6,921 nucleotides of DNA, taken from the NCBI GenBank assembly GCA_013415595.1, contig JAAEEW010000165.1:1-6921 (forward strand). Reading direction: 5' to 3'. This stretch comes from Methanosarcinales archaeon (GTDB taxonomy: Archaea > Halobacteriota > Methanosarcinia > Methanotrichales > Methanotrichaceae). Position numbers and translations under genes: made by a program. Below, one piece after another: positions 4,192 through 6,921 of this stretch; the stretch's first letter is position 1, and each line of letters opens with the position of its first letter. The notes under the pieces are model-generated. The model was not told the DNA's origin and did no database searches. It saw only the letters and a program-made list of their open reading frames with translations.

Positions 4192-5820
4192 TTGGCTGGT
4201 TTGAGTGGCTATCCAGTGATTGTGGTCAAAGAAGGACAAAAACGCGAGGCTGGGAAAGATGCACAGCATAAGAACATAATGGCTGCCAGGGCGGTGGCCG
4301 ATGCTGTGAGAACCACCCTTGGTCCCAAGGGCATGGATAAAATGTTGGTCAGCAACACCGGTGACGTCACCGTGACCAACGACGGGGCCACCATTCTCTG
4401 GGAGCTGGAGATTGAGCATCCGGTGGCGAAGATGATCGTTGAAGTGGCCAGGGCTCAGGACGACGAGGTAGGCGACGGCACCACCACGGCAGTGATCATA
4501 GCCGGGGAGCTTCTCAAGAAGGCTGAGGCCCTTTTAGACCGGGGCATCCACCCCACCATAATCGTCCAGGGGTACAGGCAAGCAGCAGTACGGGCTAAAG
4601 AGGTTCTGGAGAACATGGCCATGGACATCTCCTCGGAAGACCGGGAGATGCTGGCCAAGATCGCCCAGACGGCCATGACCGGAAAGGGAATCGAGGTGCT
4701 CAAGGACGAGCTGTCCAGGATCTGCGTGGACGCCGCCATCGCCGTGCAGGAGCAGGGCAAGGTGGACGTGGAGCGCCGGATCAAGATGGTGAAGATCGTC
4801 GGCGGCTCGCTGAAGGACACCACCTTCAACCAGGGCGTAGTCCTGGAGAAGGAGCGGCTCAACCCCTCCATGCCCCGCAAGGTGAAGGGCGCACAGATCG
4901 CCCTCTTCGACGGCACCCTGGAGCTCAAGAAACTTGGCACCGACGCCAAGATCTCCATCAAGGACGTTGAAGGATTGCAGGGATTCCGCCAGGGCGAGGA
5001 GAAGGTTTTGGAGGAGCAGGTGGAGGCCATCGCCAGCTCCGGAGCCAACGTCCTGTTCTGCACCAAGGGAATCGGCAACACCGCCTCTCACTTCCTGGCC
5101 AAGAGTGGCATTCTGGCCACCCGCCGGATCAAGGACGAGGACATGAAGAGGCTCTCTCTGGCCACCGGCGGAAAGGTGGTAGGCGACATAATGCAGATCA
5201 CCGCCCAGGACCTGGGCCAGGCCGAGCTGGTGGAGGAGCGAAAGGTGGGCGAGGAGCACATGATCTTCGTCGAGGGCTGCCTGAATCCAAAGGCCGTCTC
5301 CATAATCTTCCACGGCGGGTCCGAAGTCTTCCTGGGCGAGATCGAGCGAGCCTTTGAGGACGCCCTGTACGTGGTCTCCTCAGTGCTGGAGTTCGGCACC
5401 ATCGTTCCCGGCGGAGGGGCCCCCGAGGTGGAGGTGGCCGAGGCCATTCGCAACTATTCTTCGACCCTCAGCGGACGGGAGCAGCTTGCCGTTTCCGCGT
5501 TCGCCGAGGCCATGGAGTCCATACCCAGAATCCTGGCCGATAACGCCGGACTGGACGCCATCAACGTGCTGGTGGGGCTCCGGACCGCCCACGGAGGCGG
5601 CCAGAGGTCCGCCGGGGTGGACGTGATGACCGGCGAGCCTACAGACATGCTGGCCAAGGGCGTGGTAGAGCCCCTGCAGGTCAAGGTTCAGGCCATCAAG
5701 TCCGCCACCGAGGCTGCCACCATGGTTCTGAGGGTGGACCACGTCATCGCCGCCAAGAAGGAACCGCTCACTCCCAAGCCGGGGCAAAGTCCCCACGATT
5801 ATACCAGGCCGGGCTTCTGA
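4192..5820 (+). CDS. ths: Thermosome subunit (group II chaperonin, divergent)
   Basis: Thermosome subunits form a double-ring cytosolic chamber that folds proteins using ATP and closes with a built-in lid. The 542-residue product has the equatorial ATP-site motifs TLGPKGMDKM (42-51), NDGAT (63-67, Asp64), GDGTTT (94-99), catalytic Asp390 in ERAFEDAL, and VPGGGAPE (405-412), so it should be an active ATPase. The apical part is unusual: the common CQKGIDD is CTKGIGN (289-295), and TEL..G becomes TTFNQG. The C-terminus ends KPGQSPHDYTRPGF without the Gly/Met-rich tail common in archaeal subunits. The start is TTG4192, set by GGGGAGGA 6 nt upstream and by the normal N-terminus; TTG4201 is possible. 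A good BRE/TATA precedes it and grpE-dnaK follow. Identity is firm; subunit class is unknown, and I infer a specialised paralogue rather than the main housekeeping subunit. Confidence 0.94.
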   Translation: MAGLSGYPVIVVKEGQKREAGKDAQHKNIMAARAVADAVRTTLGPKGMDKMLVSNTGDVTVTNDGATILWELEIEHPVAKMIVEVARAQDDEVGDGTTTAVIIAGELLKKAEALLDRGIHPTIIVQGYRQAAVRAKEVLENMAMDISSEDREMLAKIAQTAMTGKGIEVLKDELSRICVDAAIAVQEQGKVDVERRIKMVKIVGGSLKDTTFNQGVVLEKERLNPSMPRKVKGAQIALFDGTLELKKLGTDAKISIKDVEGLQGFRQGEEKVLEEQVEAIASSGANVLFCTKGIGNTASHFLAKSGILATRRIKDEDMKRLSLATGGKVVGDIMQITAQDLGQAELVEERKVGEEHMIFVEGCLNPKAVSIIFHGGSEVFLGEIERAFEDALYVVSSVLEFGTIVPGGGAPEVEVAEAIRNYSSTLSGREQLAVSAFAEAMESIPRILADNAGLDAINVLVGLRTAHGGGQRSAGVDVMTGEPTDMLAKGVVEPLQVKVQAIKSATEAATMVLRVDHVIAAKKEPLTPKPGQSPHDYTRPGF

Positions 5821-5826
5821 AGCCCG
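5810..5826 (+). other. Perfect inverted repeat spanning the thermosome stop codon
   Basis: CGGGCTTC (5810-5817) and GAAGCCCG (5819-5826) are exact complements around one T. The TGA stop (5818-5820) sits in the centre. In RNA the pairing would leave a short loop after opening two or three pairs. No T-run follows, so it does not look like an archaeal terminator; it may affect mRNA stability or flow of ribosomes to grpE. Confidence 0.4.
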
Positions 5827-5892
5827 CCCTGATCCCCTCCCTACATGACCTTTATGGATACGTTGAGGTACCACCGAAGAGGGATGGACACC

Positions 5893-6396
5893 ATGGCCGA
5901 GGAGGATGGAGAGCTGGAATGTGAAGAGGAATCGGTCGGTGAAGAGGCCGATGACGCTTCGGCCAGGCTGGAAAAAGAGCTGGAAGAGGCGAAGTGCCTG
6001 GCCGACGAGCGGCTGGACCAGCTCAAGAGGTGCCGGGCCGAGTTGGAGAACGTCATGAAGATGGCGGCCAGGGACCGGGAAGAGAACATCAAGTTCGCCT
6101 CTCAGAGGCTGATTTCCAGGCTGCTGGGCTTTCTGGACAGCATGGAGCAAGCGTCCAAGCACGACCAGGGGGTGAAGCTCCTCAATTTGCAGCTTCTGGC
6201 CATCCTGGAGGGCGAGGGACTGGTGCCCATCGAGGCGGAAGGCAAGCCCTTCGACCCCTACCGGCACGAAGCTCTGATGCAGGTGGAATCCGGCGAGCTG
6301 GCCGAGAATACGGTGGCCCAGGAGCTATCGCGGGGCTACATCCTCAACAACCGGGTGCTTCGCACATCCAAGGTCGCTGTGGTGAAAAAAAGATAG
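5893..6396 (+). CDS. grpE: GrpE, nucleotide-exchange factor of DnaK
   Basis: GrpE dimers release ADP from DnaK and so reset its substrate-binding cycle. From ATG5893 the product has 167 residues: an acidic, probably unstructured start (1-22), a long charged helix expected to form the dimer stalk (about 23-95, with CRAELENVMKMAARDREE in place of the usual ENYRKR stretch), and the compact beta head carrying the family signature FDPYRHEALMQVES (120-133) and ILNNRVLRTSKVAVVK. I chose ATG5893 because AGAGGG lies 9 nt upstream; in-frame ATGs at 5845, 5854 and 5884 would add up to 16 basic residues unlike a GrpE N-terminus and have no good ribosome site. It follows the thermosome gene by 72 nt and precedes dnaK by 51 nt, consistent with a heat-shock operon. 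Confidence 0.92.
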   Translation: MAEEDGELECEEESVGEEADDASARLEKELEEAKCLADERLDQLKRCRAELENVMKMAARDREENIKFASQRLISRLLGFLDSMEQASKHDQGVKLLNLQLLAILEGEGLVPIEAEGKPFDPYRHEALMQVESGELAENTVAQELSRGYILNNRVLRTSKVAVVKKR

Positions 6397-6403
6397 CATT
6401 AAA

Positions 6404-6413
6404 TGATTATAAC
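6404..6413 (+). promoter_or_regulatory. Weak candidate TATA element before dnaK
   Basis: The grpE-dnaK gap is an AT-rich island in GC-rich DNA, with ATTAAATG and GATTATAAC in succession (6398-6413). A start near 6434 would leave a very short leader with the dnaK Shine-Dalgarno. It may be an internal promoter, or just ordinary spacer within one operon. Confidence 0.25.
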
Positions 6414-6435
6414 GGATCAGTTTGTTAATGTTCAT

Positions 6436-6443
6436 GGAGATGG
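6436..6443 (+). promoter_or_regulatory. Ribosome binding site deciding the TTG start of dnaK
   Basis: GGAGATGG ends 4 nt before TTG6448. The alternative in-frame ATG6403 has only GGTGA 17 nt away, too distant, and would add 15 residues not seen in DnaK proteins. Confidence 0.65.
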
Positions 6444-6447
6444 TAAC

Positions 6448-6921
6448 TTGTCAAAGATCATAGGCATAGATTTGGGGACCAGCAATTCTGCAGCTGCGGT
6501 GCTGGTAGGCGGCAGGCCTGTCATCATTCCCAGCGCCGAGGGTACCAGTCTAGGAGGAAAGGCCTTCCCGTCTTACGTGGCCGTGACCAGAGAAGGTCAG
6601 GTCCTGGTGGGAGAGCCGGCCAAAAGGCAGTCCGTAACCAACGCTGAGGGTACCATCACCGGCATCAAGAGAAAGATGGGCACTGACTTCAAGGTCAAAG
6701 TCTTCGGCAAGGAGTACACCCCGGAGGAGATCTCCGCCCACATCCTGAGGAAGATCAGACAGGACTCGGAGACCTACCTGGGGGAGAAGGTGGAGAAGGC
6801 AGTGATCACCGTGCCCGCCTACTTCAACGACAATCAGAGACAGGCTACCAAGGACGCAGGTACCATAGCCGGGCTGGAGGTAGTGAGGATAATCAACGAG
6901 CCGACGGCAGCGGCTCTGGCC
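6448..6921 (+). CDS. dnaK: Molecular chaperone DnaK (Hsp70), 5' part, cut by the window edge
   Basis: DnaK is the ATP-driven Hsp70 that binds exposed hydrophobic segments with DnaJ and GrpE. The 158 visible codons cover the start of the nucleotide-binding domain: phosphate-1 loop IGIDLGTSNSAAAV (5-18), GEPAKRQSVTN (55-65), Lys74 in IKRKMG at the position of the catalytic lysine, and the stretch from AVITVPAYFND to INEPTAAALA. The long insertion typical of proteobacterial DnaK after IKR.MG is absent, as in Gram-positive and archaeal Hsp70s. Compared with E. coli and Bacillus there are about four extra residues in TSLGGKAF (33-40). The start is TTG6448, preceded by GGAGATGG; an in-frame ATG at 6403 is the alternative. 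The frame stays open to the right edge and dnaJ probably lies beyond. Confidence 0.95.
   Translation, partial: MSKIIGIDLGTSNSAAAVLVGGRPVIIPSAEGTSLGGKAFPSYVAVTREGQVLVGEPAKRQSVTNAEGTITGIKRKMGTDFKVKVFGKEYTPEEISAHILRKIRQDSETYLGEKVEKAVITVPAYFNDNQRQATKDAGTIAGLEVVRIINEPTAAALA

Noticed and set aside
4173..4270. Out-of-frame ATG just upstream of the thermosome TTG, opening a short overlapping frame
   Set aside because: The predicted transcript starts about 5 nt before this ATG, so it would lack a ribosome site. The Shine-Dalgarno lies after it and points to TTG4192.
5780..5793. GGGGCAAAGTCCCC as a hairpin near the thermosome 3' end
   Set aside because: Only a 4-bp stem inside coding sequence; too weak to call.
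5380..6267. 295-codon frame on the - strand across the thermosome and grpE genes
   Set aside because: It crosses two well-supported genes and their boundary, and the product has no family features.

Overview
The window looks like chromosomal DNA from a GC-rich methanogenic archaeon. Archaeal signs are a group II chaperonin (thermosome), a phosphate regulator with an AbrB-like domain fused to PhoU, BRE/TATA-type promoters in AT-rich gaps, and frequent GTG/TTG starts. The bacterial-type GrpE/DnaK pair beside a thermosome suits mesophilic or moderately thermophilic Euryarchaeota. A Methanothrix (Methanosaeta)-like organism is my best guess, from GC-richness and overall protein character, and it is not proven.

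Left part (1-591, + strand): the last codons of a possible upstream gene touch an O6-alkylguanine-DNA alkyltransferase gene (ogt), whose 5' end carries a 15-bp tandem repeat. Its 3' end overlaps tail to tail, by 68 bp, a gene on the other strand for endonuclease V (nfi). The two converging genes therefore both repair damaged bases.

Middle (524-3809, - strand): read in its own direction the cluster is pstB, phoU, an AbrB-domain/PhoU fusion regulator, then nfi. pstB-phoU are 13 nt apart, and regulator-nfi overlap by 4 nt (GTGA). The 106-nt gap between phoU and the fusion gene contains a perfect 8-bp inverted repeat that may be an operator or a second promoter. The cluster holds the ATPase and regulators of high-affinity phosphate uptake, but the binding protein and permease genes (pstS, pstC, pstA) are not upstream of pstB.

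Divergent control region (3810-4191): 382 bp without a convincing gene, AT-rich, with several TATA-like elements on both strands, a 9-bp dyad just upstream of the thermosome BRE/TATA, and short direct repeats near both gene starts.

Right part (4192-6921, + strand): a divergent thermosome subunit without the usual Gly-Met tail, then grpE, then the first 158 codons of dnaK, which runs off the window. Together these form a protein-folding locus: grpE is the nucleotide-exchange factor of DnaK, and the thermosome is the folding chamber. dnaJ would be expected beyond the right edge. I found no mobile element, CRISPR array, tRNA or rRNA. The least ordinary elements are the architecture of the control regions, nfi riding in a phosphate operon, and the atypical thermosome.
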